The notes beneath the pieces are model-generated. The model was not told the origin of the DNA. It ran no database searches and saw nothing but the letters and a program-made list of their open reading frames with translations. This document shows positions 21,141-33,812 of a stretch of 64,000 bases of DNA, piece after piece. How positions within the stretch are numbered: the stretch's first letter is position 1; every line of letters begins with the position of its first letter. Origin of the DNA: Artemisia argyi (lineage: Eukaryota > Streptophyta > Magnoliopsida > Asterales > Asteraceae); contig CM060696.1 of the NCBI GenBank assembly GCA_030686995.1, positions 11,879,987 to 11,943,986 of the forward strand. The letters run 5' to 3'. The translations under genes and the position numbers were made by a program.

Positions 21141-21374
21141 TCCACATCAAGCAATCAGTGTCTCCCCTCTCGTGCTTTCTCATCTGTCCCTAGAAAACTA
21201 TTGTGTGGATACAAGCATAGTTCTGTGCTTATGTGTAATGTAATAAGAATGAGTGTAAACTGCAAAAATCATCCCCGTAGTACGTTTAATTTGGCACTAC
21301 ACATCCCATGGCCAATGTCATCCATTGTGGGCTTAGAAAGTCTAAAGAAATGTTTGTCAATGTTATTGTCATAT

Positions 21375-21548
21375 GGGAGATGATTTGCACACTCAAAAAA
21401 AATGATTGGGACACTCCAATTAATTGTGTTTGGTCATTTATACCCTTACAGTTACCTTTACACTTTCACCCATATGAGGGTATAAATGTCCAAACACAAT
21501 TAATTGGAGTGTCCCAATCATTTTCTTGAGTGTTCAAATCACCTCCCC
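21375..21548. mobile_element. Foldback MITE, 174 bp, copy A only
   Basis: Nearly the whole element is one inverted repeat: left arm begins GGGAGATGATTTGCACACTC and runs through GATTGGGACACTCCAATTAA; the right arm is its complement ending AAATCACCTCCCC. Flanked by ATAT at 21371-21374 and 21549-21552. Copy B has a single ATAT at the corresponding site (about 32031), i.e. the empty site. Superfamily not assigned. Confidence 0.88.
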
Positions 21549-22106
21549 ATATACATTTACAGAGCATGTGCTACTTTGAATGGCCATCATTGTTCACTCT
21601 TCTCTAATTGGTCACTCTATCATGCCAATCCTTTATTTCTCATCTTAATATTGAGCATTTCATACCTTGTGTATTTGTCAGTCAAGTCAACAGGATAATA
21701 ACATATTCTAACAGTTTTAAAGACCATTCAGAAAGTTTTATTTGGTTGCAAAGTCCACAGAAAGATATGAACAACATTATCATCTCCTAAAACATTAATA
21801 TTCTTTTATGAAATTTAGAGTCAATTATTTTTTATAAAACATCCTTCAAATTTATATAGTTTGTCTGTGTTATGAAAATAATTATTTCTGGTTTACCTCC
21901 TGGTCCAAAATGACTAAATCTTCTTAAACAAGATTTTCTTATTATGTTTACACTAAGTTTATATTCTATGTGTTTATGTTTAAAGGAAGTTTTGTCATAT
22001 ATTTGATTTTAAAAACTGAAACAAAAGAACATACGCATATGTTTCTTGATTTCATATTTTTACAAACTTTGGTCTCCACTTTTATATAGCGCTTGCGTTA
22101 GTCTAC

Positions 22107-22650
22107 TGTTGGATAAACCTCGACATGCAACAAACCCAGATTGTCGAACACAGAAACGAGAAGCTTTAATCGACACAAGACACCCGAATCCAAAAGTTAA
22201 TCGACTGTTGCAAAGAACCTGAAGAACCGACACCAACAAAGTATAACTGAGCGTATATGCACACGAGATACCCCTCAATAACCAATAAAGCTTTTACAAT
22301 GAAGAAGAAGAATTTATAACTAGCATACCCCTCATCTCTAAATAGAGATGAGGGGGTAGAAACGTATCCTATGTCCAATAGGAAATATCCTTGATTCCTT
22401 GCCTTGCACTCCATGCAAGCTACCTAATCCTAGTTTATGTCTAACACCTAATCTAATTACAAAGTACACTTAAGTTCCTAATCTATGTTTAAGTTTACTA
22501 CTAATATATAACAATTTCCACCTTAGGAGTAACACTTAAACATAACAAATACTCAACACTTTTTCCTTGTACTGGAACCTTGAAGTGGGGACTACCTTGT
22601 CAACCAGGCATTATACTTCAGTAATTTTCCAAGATTAGCTTCCATACACT
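22107..22650 (-). mobile_element. Truncated copia relic (3' LTR plus end of pol), copy A
   Basis: Minus-strand LTR of 407 bp (22107-22513) with TGTTATATATTAG start and TATCCAACA end, related to but diverged from the copia LTR at 15715. Next to it (22514-22650) is the same polypurine tract and a minus-strand remnant ending TSRFQYKEKVLSIC, matching the C-terminal end of the copia pol at about 20000. The rest of the element is absent. Also present in copy B, so it predates the duplication. Confidence 0.82.
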
Positions 22651-24000
22651 CCTTCACTTTCTTTTTTCAGCAACATTACCCTCTGCACCTTATTGACCAA
22701 GTTACTAACACAATAATTTGATGAAATCAATTGAGAAAATCTATGTCGCAAGACTCTGATCAAAACAATGGAGCAAAAGCTCTTGTGATTACTTGCACCA
22801 TATTCAGTTCATATTTGTTTACCACTTGAACATTAACCGCGCAATAGGTCTTTTGACACACAATACTCATGTGTTAGAATGGGTTGTGACGAACAATAAT
22901 GAACTTTATTCTCAATTTTTAAAGCCATATGAATTGAGCATGAAAGCATTCAGTAATTTTAACCGAAGAGTCTGCAACTGCGAAAGAAGCTGTCAAAATC
23001 AGGATGATGGGCCTTAGTGTTAAAGAGTCTGCAACTGTGAAAGAAGTTGATGCAATATGGGGTTTGAAATTGCAGATGCGTATAATGGCTTGTGCAAGAA
23101 TACTAAGGTTGTATAGTTTTTTTCTCAGTATAGTGCAAATGTTATAGAATAGCTGATGATGATGAATGATAAAGAAAAGAGAGACAAATGAGAATGGTAC
23201 AACTGACAAAGCAAAAGTTACAAGTAGCAAAACAAGAGTAATCAATGTTTAATGCAAAAGGTGCAAGACTTTCACCAATGAGGTAAAAGAAAATGAGTTA
23301 ATGGTACATTTGTAATTTTATAGTTAACAAAAGTATTGTACCAAAAAAAAACTCAACAACTTACTTTTCATTTGTCATAAAATGATGGACACGTGTAAAA
23401 AAATTACTTGAGTTGCACAGTCGTTCAGTTGCACTAATCTATTTTAAAGTAGTGTTTTGGAACCCAATTCGACCCGGACGGTCAGTTGCATCGGCGACTA
23501 GACCGGGTCTAAAAATTTTAGACCCAATTTTTAAAACATTGCTTTTAAGGTTGGAAAGTTGATTACCTTCTATTTAAGTAATTTCCTCGTATAAAAAAGA
23601 TAAAAAAAAAATAAAAAAAAAAAAAATCCCAAAGGTGTGTTTGATATGCAGTTCGGTTCCCAAAATTTAATTAGTTAAATGTTAAGTTTGGGTTCAACAA
23701 CCAAATCAATAAAGAGCCCAAATAAGAAAGAAAAAAAATAATCATTTGTTATTTAAAAAAGCCCAGACCTAAAATGGGTTTTGCTGCATTCCTGCATCGG
23801 CCGCTACAAGGAATATACATCTCGGGGAAATTTTGTTAAATGCTTTTATTATTTATTTATTATTATTATTTTTTTTTTTGATGTTGCCCGCGAGTGTTAT
23901 TTTGTCCAATCAATTGATAAGATGTATAAACTAAGGCATTATATATATATAAAAAAAAATACCAATACATTTTTTTTTGGTAACATATTATAGCATACCT

Positions 24001-26022
<2,022 letters not shown>

Positions 26023-26381
26023 GAGTGTGTTTGTTTTTTTGAAAAAAGTCTTACTAGCCCTCTTACTCCCTCTTACTCTTACCAGTAAGAGGTGGGCAGA
26101 CATTTTGCTTGTTTGTTTTTTTCATTTTAGTCAGACCCAGTTAGACATATAACATTTTACTCAGTAAGAGGTGGGGGACTTGTCTTACTGCCTCTTACTC
26201 AATAAGAGAGATTGAAGAGTCGTGTTAATATAATATATTTGATGGTTTATTAAATATGTTATATTTATGATAAAAAGTCTTATTTCATATTTACACAAGT
26301 TACTTAAATAAATTGCAGAAACGAGCACTTAAAATCATTCAGGCAATTATACAAAAACATCTAAATGAAACAAACACACCC
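26023..26381. mobile_element. Tourist-like (PIF/Harbinger) MITE
   Basis: 359 bp with terminal inverted repeats GAGTGTGTTTGTTT and AAACAAACACACCC and a TTA duplication on both sides (26020-26022 and 26382-26384). TTA target sites and this terminus fit PIF/Harbinger-derived MITEs. Internal CTTACT/AGTAAG repeats could fold further. No coding capacity. Confidence 0.8.
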
Positions 26382-26384
26382 TTA

Positions 26385-27559
26385 CTCTTTGATATGTTAC
26401 CTCATCTATTTTACCACCATTCCAAGTACTTAATTGTGTGTGTGTGTTTTTTTTATTACTATTATTATTTATTTATTTTACATTTTATAATAATGATCCA
26501 ACTTAAAATGAATGAGGTCACTGCAAATTCCATTCATGTATCCCTAGTATTAAGTGTTGCCTGTGTAACATATGTCAAAATCCTGGAGTGATCAACAATA
26601 TGACATTTATCGAGAGCTTGAAATGAAAAAATATAATATGAAATAACTCAGGGAACAAATAATAATGTATATTATATACTACTTTTTGGCATAAACTGTG
26701 TTATATTTATCAGGTTTACCTCCCAAATCTGATCATATGTATAATCTTCAAGCGGGTTCATGTTTTTTCGTATAGTTACATTGAACATGGTTGCATCTTG
26801 AGGGATTATACTTGATCTAGACCGTAAATCATGCAAGTTTAGCAATACAAGTGTTCTGTTCGTATAAGGGTAGATTTACCACTTCTGGATCTTCCCACAT
26901 GTACTTAATCACATGTGATACCTCTCACCACAAATGGCAATATGTGCATACAAACCTAATCACATGATTTAACTATTTAAATCATCTAATATTAATTTCA
27001 AGACACTTAAATTAGAAAAGTATGATAAGCACCTCTAGGAATCACTATGCGTTTGATCCCAGACTTTTACATTAGTTAAAGCACCTTGTCTGATACTTAT
27101 TTGCAAACTAATACAGATCGAAACATTGAAATGTTTATTTTCCTTGTGATATTTCTGTTATTGATTAAAATAGTACACTTTTCTTTGTGATAGAAAATAC
27201 AAACTCTTATATTGCAAAATACTAAAATTAATATCTCATTTCCTTGCGCTATACAAACTGGGGAATGGTTAAGAAGCTGTGAAAGTGCATTCAGTTCAGA
27301 TAACATAAAGAAATGAGCATCTTCCCCTTAACAGCTGCGGCCATTACAAAACAACTATCTGCCCCATCACATGACCATAACGACAACTTTTGTATCCCAA
27401 AAAACCCGATTCTATATGAACCTGTCGTAGAACAACTGACGAGTCGGCTTTAGTGCACTTAGCGTCAGTATTGCCGAACCGGTAGTTTAGCCCAAGCACA
27501 TTACCTATGTGACTCTTTTGTTCAGCTCTGCTGATTTCCCGGTGCACGCTCATTCTTTC
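26385..27559. other. Spacer, nothing recognised
   Basis: AT-rich sequence without recognisable gene, repeat array or element end. The minus-strand open frames at 27097-27574 have no recognisable motif. Confidence 0.7.
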
Positions 27560-28372
27560 GGAGCCTTGGTACACGTTCTTTTAAGAATAAGGTAACTTGG
27601 AATACTCTTCTTTCGGGGTTGATTTGAAATGGAGAAATTAATAAAGCAGTTCATTTGTTTGATGAAATGCCCAATTAGAGAGATGTTATTTCGTGTACAT
27701 CGTTATTTGTCTGGGGTTCAACCTGATTTTGTTACCATTGTTTTTTGCACTCTCTGCATGTGCAGATTTAGGAGCACTTGGATTAGGCTTAAGGCTTCAT
27801 CAAACCGTTTTGGAGGGAAATGTTAGGATAAATAATTCATTGATTGCCATGTATAGTAGATGCGGGTCCATTGAATTCCAGTTCAAGCTAAGTCTTTCAC
27901 AGCATGTCCAAACGAAATCTCGTATCATGGAATTCAATTATCGTGGTGTTCGCTCTAAATGGAAATCCGCAAGAAACTCTCAAGTATTTCTATTGGATGC
28001 AAAAAGACTGGTTGAAGTCAGATGGAAATCTCGTAGTCATGCAGGGTTGGTCGATGAAGGTTTGAAACTCTTTGACATGATGATTAAAGATTATACAATA
28101 TCTCCTAGAATCGAGCATTATGGATGTTTAGTAGATCTTTATAGTCGTGCGAGCTTGTTAGAGGAAGCGTTGAATGTTATAGAGAGTATGCCAATGAAAC
28201 CAATTGAAGTTGTTCTGGGATTCATGTTAGGAGCATGCAGAGAGGCTGGTGATATAAGATCAACTGAAAAGCTGATGAGGTTTTTTCGTAAATTGAGCCC
28301 TGGTAGTGATTCAAATTTTGTTCTTCTTTCAAATATGTATGCTGCAGGTGGAGACTGGACCGTCCTTGTTTG
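27560..28372 (+). pseudogene. PLS-class pentatricopeptide repeat (PPR) pseudogene, CLB19-like
   Basis: Fragments in several frames: KNKVTWNTLLSGL, NKAVHLFDEMP, GVQPDFVTIVF, LSACADLGALGLGLRLH, NVRINNSLIAMYSRCGSIEF, SHAGLVDEGLKLFDMMIK, SPRIEHYGCLVDLYSR, LEEALNVIESMPMKP and NFVLLSNMYAAGGDW. Order and the E-motif region match PLS-class PPR proteins; several strings resemble Arabidopsis CLB19, a chloroplast RNA-editing factor. In-frame stops (after SGL and after EMP), frameshifts and an unrelated-looking stretch at ~27880-28020 replace one repeat. It starts mid-protein with no transit peptide and ends at TGA 28370. Single exon, as usual for PPR genes. Confidence 0.85.
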
Positions 28373-28875
28373 ATAACGTAAAACCAGTCCCTTACTATCT
28401 GAACTCAACAATTAGAATAACAAGATATGACAGAACTAAAGTTAAGTCACCACAACTAGGAGGAAGAAACATAGCTGATAAGCCGGTTAGAAATTACAAA
28501 GACTTGCAAAACCCGAATCAATTAACTGTGTGATTATACTAAACAGTTACATAACTGATGAGCTGGTAACTGTAAGTGGAATAACCTGCGAAAAAATATT
28601 GTTTACAATAGCATTAAGGCCGACCTTTAATGGACATAACTCTTTAACATATCCCTAGAATCCCAGACCCCTACTAATGACTTACATTATTATTTTAAGA
28701 TTAGGTAGATAATTTTTCAGTCATTAATTATGCACACCACTTGTAAAGTGCAGGTGCAAGTCGCAAGCGCATTCCCTATAACTTTGAAAGTGCAGGTGCA
28801 AGTCTGTGTGGGGAACTATCGGTTAAATTTTTGTCCCTGGTGAAATGACGGAAATACCCATATTCAACGTTTTAC
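28373..28875. other. Spacer before duplicated segment B
   Basis: No gene seen. Contains two copies of GTGCAGGTGCAAGTC about 40 bp apart (28750-28810). The sequence from about 28845 (AAATACCCATATTCAA) recurs at 45934 beside copy C. Confidence 0.6.
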
Positions 28876-29351
28876 CGTGATTATGTTTTTCTTTTTATCA
28901 TTAACACATGCCAAAAAGAAAATACCAACTACATTTGGGTAATATTTTAAACTTTGGTACATCTAAACTTTTGTGTTCATACGGCTTTTGACCGTTGGAT
29001 AACGGTCGATTTTCTTCTAATTTCAAAACAAATAGCAGCTCTGTTTGAATTTAATACATGTTACCGAGGTAACCGTTTGGTAACGGTCATATACCTCTCT
29101 ATAAAGTAATATTCCTTGTTCACCTATACATGCAGGCAGTCCCTGAATTGTGTTTACATTATACCATTCATGACCGTTACCCAACAGTCATTTAAACCAT
29201 TAGCTTTCTATAAATTGAGAATAATTCTGACACACAGTTACACACATTCTTTATCCCTATATATATATCTTCCAATCCTACTTTTATCATATTTTTCATT
29301 CTTCTGGCGTGCCTACCTCCCAACTAGTTTGCATCACTTTTGTAATTCATT

Positions 29352-30117
29352 ATGTTTTTATGTCCTTATGACCATCATAAGGCTGCTGCAGATGTAATTG
29401 GATGGAGGAACGTTGCAGCGAAAATTGTCCATCCAGTATTGGCTCAGAAAGTCTCTAAAGAAATAGGTGTGAAGAAACATTCTCCCTTGCTTATTTCATA
29501 CTTTTCACATATATATCTTTCTATATTCATCTTATATATTGTGAGTAAAACTTGATTTATCATCAGGATTTCATTCGCCAAAAGTCAAACATGGTGTGGG
29601 GAAATCAAACCATATACTGAGTCCATCGTGTATGATGGTCGTTCGTCTAGCCAGAGATTTATCCTATGTGACCAGCAAGGTTTGTTTTGTTATTTAGGAG
29701 CATAATTTTGTAATGTTATAGTGATACTGTTACTGACTGCTGCTCTTTGCTGTAGGAAACGCTCTGTGAAAAGATGGCAACTCAGATAAGGAACTCTGAG
29801 CAAGGTTTGCTTGAAAGCGAATTTTCATCTTCGTTGTTCTCCATATGACGCTTTCCTTTCCTAGATTCTATGCTCTCATTCTCATTATCGTTGTCTTCCA
29901 AACTTCTGGTTTCATCGTTCTTAGAAAGGGACGAAGATGCACACTGCGAGATACTTTCTTGATCCATATCCATAAGCAAGCAACTTTTGGAACAAATCCT
30001 TAATGTTTATTTCTTTGATCATCGACAAAATTTTACTTGAATTTTCCATGCAACATATCATTGTCGAAAACCTTGAATTGGGCCGTGAATCAATTGAAAA
30101 GGCGCCAATAGATAAGG
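29352..30117 (+). pseudogene. NOT1-like exon block, copy B
   Basis: Same exon order as copy A: 29352 onward (VHPVLAQKVSKEI), a second exon near 29573-29680, and a third from 29757 (ETLCEKMATQIRNSEQGLLE). The third exon is split at about 29824 by ~210 bp of foreign DNA and resumes at about 30035 with QHIIVENLELGRESIEK. Downstream NOT1-like exons continue at 31075-31213 (HREAARSATFDPNLLAQ, GALPEAFHPQSGDFS) and 31685-31753. Not functional. Confidence 0.63.
29824..30034 (-). other. Foreign insertion in NOT1-like exon, acidic/Ser-rich minus frame
   Basis: Absent from copy A, where GTGAATTACTTGAA is continuous. The minus strand is open across it and reads MDQESISQCASSSLSKND then SLEDNDNENESIES and GKRHMENNEDEN, like a disordered piece of a cellular protein. 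Origin not recognised. Junctions show only AATT micro-homology and no target duplication that I can define. Confidence 0.55.
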
Positions 30118-30172
30118 TTTGATTTGTGTCTTTGTTGGTATTGTGTTATATGAAGGGGCAAATAAGGGATAA

Positions 30173-30350
30173 TTGCACGGAAATGTATCTAACTTGCCAC
30201 TCCATGAACCTGACGAATGCTTAGCCCTAATATTCAACTTCCTAACAACCACCAACGACCACAACAGTTCCTCACTCGTCTCTCACCGTTGGCTACGAAT
30301 TGAAGCTCAAACCCGCACTCACCTCACTCTCTACCCCCAATCATATCTCC
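30173..30350 (+). pseudogene. F-box exon fragment, copy B
   Basis: Counterpart of 14898-15075 with a few substitutions (SSSLVSHRWLRIEAQTRTHL). It keeps the more family-like Arg in SHRWL, so copy B is slightly less decayed here. Confidence 0.7.
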
Positions 30351-30665
30351 ATAAGTCAAAACTAACCCCCCTGACCCCTAATTCCCAATACTCTGATTTC
30401 CCCATCTTATCTGCCAAATTTGTCACTTCCTTTAAACCACTTCGGGTAAACTCTGTCTGAATCTTCATCCTCTTTTTGGCTAAAATCAAAATCCTCTTCT
30501 TGGGCTTGTCTTGTAAATTCTGCAATGCAAGTAGGGCAATACCAACTCTGTTTTGGAACCCTTGGAAGTGGAGCTATAAACAGTATGTATGATACCCTGA
30601 ATTACATCTATCACACAAAAGCAAGACATGGTCATTTTCGTCTTTTCCACATACTTGATCCTCCT
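30345..30665 (-). pseudogene. PHD-finger exon fragment, antisense, copy B
   Basis: Counterpart of 15070-15390: [15 protein letters not shown] followed, in another frame, by RVPKQSWYCPTC. The frame break is shared with copy A; here a TAG also falls just after the last finger residue of the first frame. Confidence 0.7.
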
Positions 30666-31432
30666 CCCACGGAATTGTTGATTATGCTGACTTAACGGAA
30701 ATTACAATTATTGGCAATTCGGGTAAAGTCCCACATGGGTGTAAATCAATTGGGTTTAGTGGAGATGATGGCGTTGGCTGATGTGGTGCTAATGACGACG
30801 GTCTAGGTGACAAGAAATGATGGAGGGATGAGTGTGGTGGTGGTGGCTGAAAATGGTGAAGACAAAGATGTAAGAGAAGAGGGTGCTTGGAACTGAGATT
30901 TATAAATGTGATAGTATGAATATAGTGACATGGCATAAAAAATATTTTAAAATGGATAAATGACCTGTGACCTGCTAAGGAGATTACCCGATACACAGAA
31001 GAGGCGGAATTCAAAAGTATGGGATTTAAAATAAAAAAAATATACTAATTGGCTACATAGAACTGAGAAACTATCCGTTAGGAGGAAGCATTGAGAAGCA
31101 TAGAGAAGCTGCAAGGAGTGCAACTTTTGATCCAAACCTACTTGCACAAGGTGCTCTACCAGAAGCATTTCATCCTCAATCTGGCGATTTCTCCTTTTTC
31201 CAACATCAAGTTTTTCAAGTAGAAGCTCATTCTCAATAATAAGTCGATGGTTGACGTATATAGGGTTTTTGGGATTGCCTGTTTATGTTTGTTATCTTTA
31301 GGCAGATAAGAACTTTGTAATAAGCATGTCGGAATTTGAAACCTTATTCTAAAGTGCTTATTTGAGATGAATTTAAATTGCTATATTACACTCGTATCTC
31401 ACACAAATCCCTTGATTATAATAAATTTGTTG

Positions 31433-31436
<4 letters not shown>

Positions 31437-31463
<27 letters not shown>

Positions 31464-31469
31464 GAAAGG
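31437..31469 (-). mobile_element. Tail-only retroposon insertion with 13 bp TSD
   Basis: T27 followed by GAAAGG, flanked by AATTTGTTGTCAA at 31424-31436 and 31470-31482. Copy A has one AATTTGTTGTCAA at this place. It is best read as a drastically 5'-truncated LINE or SINE, inserted on the minus strand. Confidence 0.8.
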
Positions 31470-31933
31470 AATTTGTTGTCAATTTGAGCCAATTGTTTTT
31501 TTCTTTGTACATTTTCATATTTTTCAAACACAAACAAATCCAAACACTATTTTCTGAAGCTCTTATTTACCTTTTTAGCTGCTTATTTGCTTTTAGTCAG
31601 ACAAAATAGTTATCCCGAATTGAATGCCCTCTCAGCATTCATTCATTAGTAGTTATCAGTGCTAATCATTGTTTGTATTTTCAGGATTCTGTTCCATTTC
31701 AGTGGCAAAGTTCCACAATTAACACTGGGACATTTACGTTTGCATGCTGTTAATCCACATCAAGCAATCAGTGTCTCCCCTCTCGTGCTTTCTCATCTGT
31801 CCCTAGAAAACTATTGTGTGGATACAAGCGTAGTTCTGTGCTTATATGTAATGTAATAAGAAAGAGATTAAACTGCAAAAATCATCCATGTGGTATGTTT
31901 AATTTGGCACTACACATCCCATGGTCAATGTCA

Positions 31934-32029
31934 TCCATTGTGGGCTTAGAAAGTCTAAAGAAATGTTTCTGTATGTTATTGTCCATTGTGGGCTTAGAAA
32001 GTCTAAAGAAATGTTTCTGTATGTTATTG
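31934..32029. repeat. 48 bp tandem duplication in copy B
   Basis: Units 31934-31981 and 31982-32029 identical by eye (TCCATTGTGGGCTTAGAAAG start). Copy A and copy C have one unit. Confidence 0.93.
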
Positions 32030-32573
32030 TCATATACATTTACAGAGCATGTTCACTCTTCTCTTATTGGTCACTCTATCATGCCAATCCTTTATTTCTC
32101 ATCTTAATATTGAGCATTTCATACCTTTGTGTATTTATCAGTCAAGTCAACAGGAAAATAACATATGCTAACAGTTTTAAAGACCTTTCAGAAAGTTTTA
32201 TTTGGTTACAAAGTCCACAGAAAGATATGAACAACATTATCATCTCCGAAAACATTAATATTCTATTATGAAATTTAGAGTCAATTATTTTTTATAAAAC
32301 ATCCTTCAAATTTATATAGTTTGTTTGTGTTATGAAAATAATTATTTCTGATTTACCTCCTGGTCCAAAATGACTAAATCTTCTTAAACAAGATTTTCTT
32401 ATTATGTTTACACTAAGTTTATATTTTATGTGTTTATGTTTAAAGGAAATTTTGTCATATATTTGATTTTAAAAACTGAAACAAATTAAAAAAGAACATA
32501 CGCATATGTTTCTTGATTTCATATTTTTACAAACTTTGGTCTCCACTTTTATATAGCGGTTGCGTTAGTATAC

Positions 32574-33120
32574 TGTTGGATAAACCTCGACATGCAACAA
32601 ACCCCAGATTGTCGAACACAGAAACGAGAAGCTTTAATTGACACAAGACACCCGAATCCAAAAGTTAATCGACTGTTGTAAAGAACCTGAAGAATCGACA
32701 CCAACAAAGTATATCCGAGCATATATGCATACGAGATACCCCTCAATAACCAATAAAGCTTTTACAATGAGGAAGAAGAATGAATAACTAGCATACCCCT
32801 CATCTCTAAATAGAGATGAGGGGGGTAGAAACGTATCCTAAGTCCAATAGGAAACATCCTTGATTCCTTGCCTTGCACTCCATGCAAGCTACCTAATCCT
32901 AGTTTATGTCTAACACCTAATCTAATTACAAAGTACACTTAAGTTCCTAATCTATGTTTAAGTTTACTACTAATATATAACAATTTTCACCTTAGGAGTA
33001 AGACTTAAACATAACAAATACTCAACACTGTTTCCTTGTACTGGAACCTTGAAGTGGGGACTACCTTGTCGACCAGGCATTATACTTCAGTAATTTTCCA
33101 AGATTAGCTTCCATAGACTT
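32574..33120 (-). mobile_element. Truncated copia relic (3' LTR plus end of pol), copy B
   Basis: Counterpart of 22107-22650; LTR 32574-32982 (409 bp), with the palindromic TATA region at 32796-32823 intact. Confidence 0.82.
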
Positions 33121-33812
33121 CTTCACTTTCTTTTTTCAGCAACATTACCCTCTGCACCTTATTGACCAAGTTACTAACACAATAATTTGAGAAAATCTAT
33201 GTGGCAAGACTCTGATCAAAACAATGGAGCAAAAGCTCTTGTGATTACTTGCTCCATATTCAGTTCATATTTGTTTACCACTTGAACATTAACCGCGCAA
33301 TAGGTCTTTGGACACACAATACTCATGTGTTAGAATGGGTTGTGACAAACAATAATCAACTTTATTCTCAATTTTTAAAGCCATATGAATTGAGCATGAA
33401 AGCATTCAGTAATTTTAACCGAAGAGTCTGCAACTGTGAAAGAAGCTGTCAAAATCTGGATGATGGGCCTTAGTGTTAAAGAGTGTGCAACTGTGAAAGA
33501 AGTTGAGGCAATATGGGGTTTGAAATTGCAGATGCGTATAATGGCTTGTGCAAGAATACTAAGGTTGTATAGTTTTTTTCTCAGTATAGTGCAAATGTTA
33601 TAGAATAGTTGATGATGATGAATGATAAAGAAAAGAGAGACAAATGAGAACGGTACAACTAACAAAGCAAAAGTTACAAGTAGCAAAACAAGAGTTATCA
33701 ATGTTTAATGCAAAAGGTGCAAGATTTTCACCAATGAGGTAAAAGAAAATGAGTTAATGGTACATTTGTAATTTTATAGTTAACAAAAGTATTGTACCAA
33801 AAAAAAACTCAA

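Larger units (their letters stand above)
13743..24000 (+). repeat. Duplicated segment, copy A (NOT1/F-box/PHD pseudogene block)
   Basis: Aligns by eye with 28876-33812 plus 43434-44057 (copy B) over about 5.5 kb once insertions are removed. Shared parts include the NOT1-like exons, the F-box and PHD fragments, a copia LTR relic and the AT-rich tail ending ATATTATAGCA. Copy A alone has the copia element at 15715-20434 and the foldback MITE at 21375-21548. It lacks the long Tekay-type insertion and the Helitron of copy B. Confidence 0.88.
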
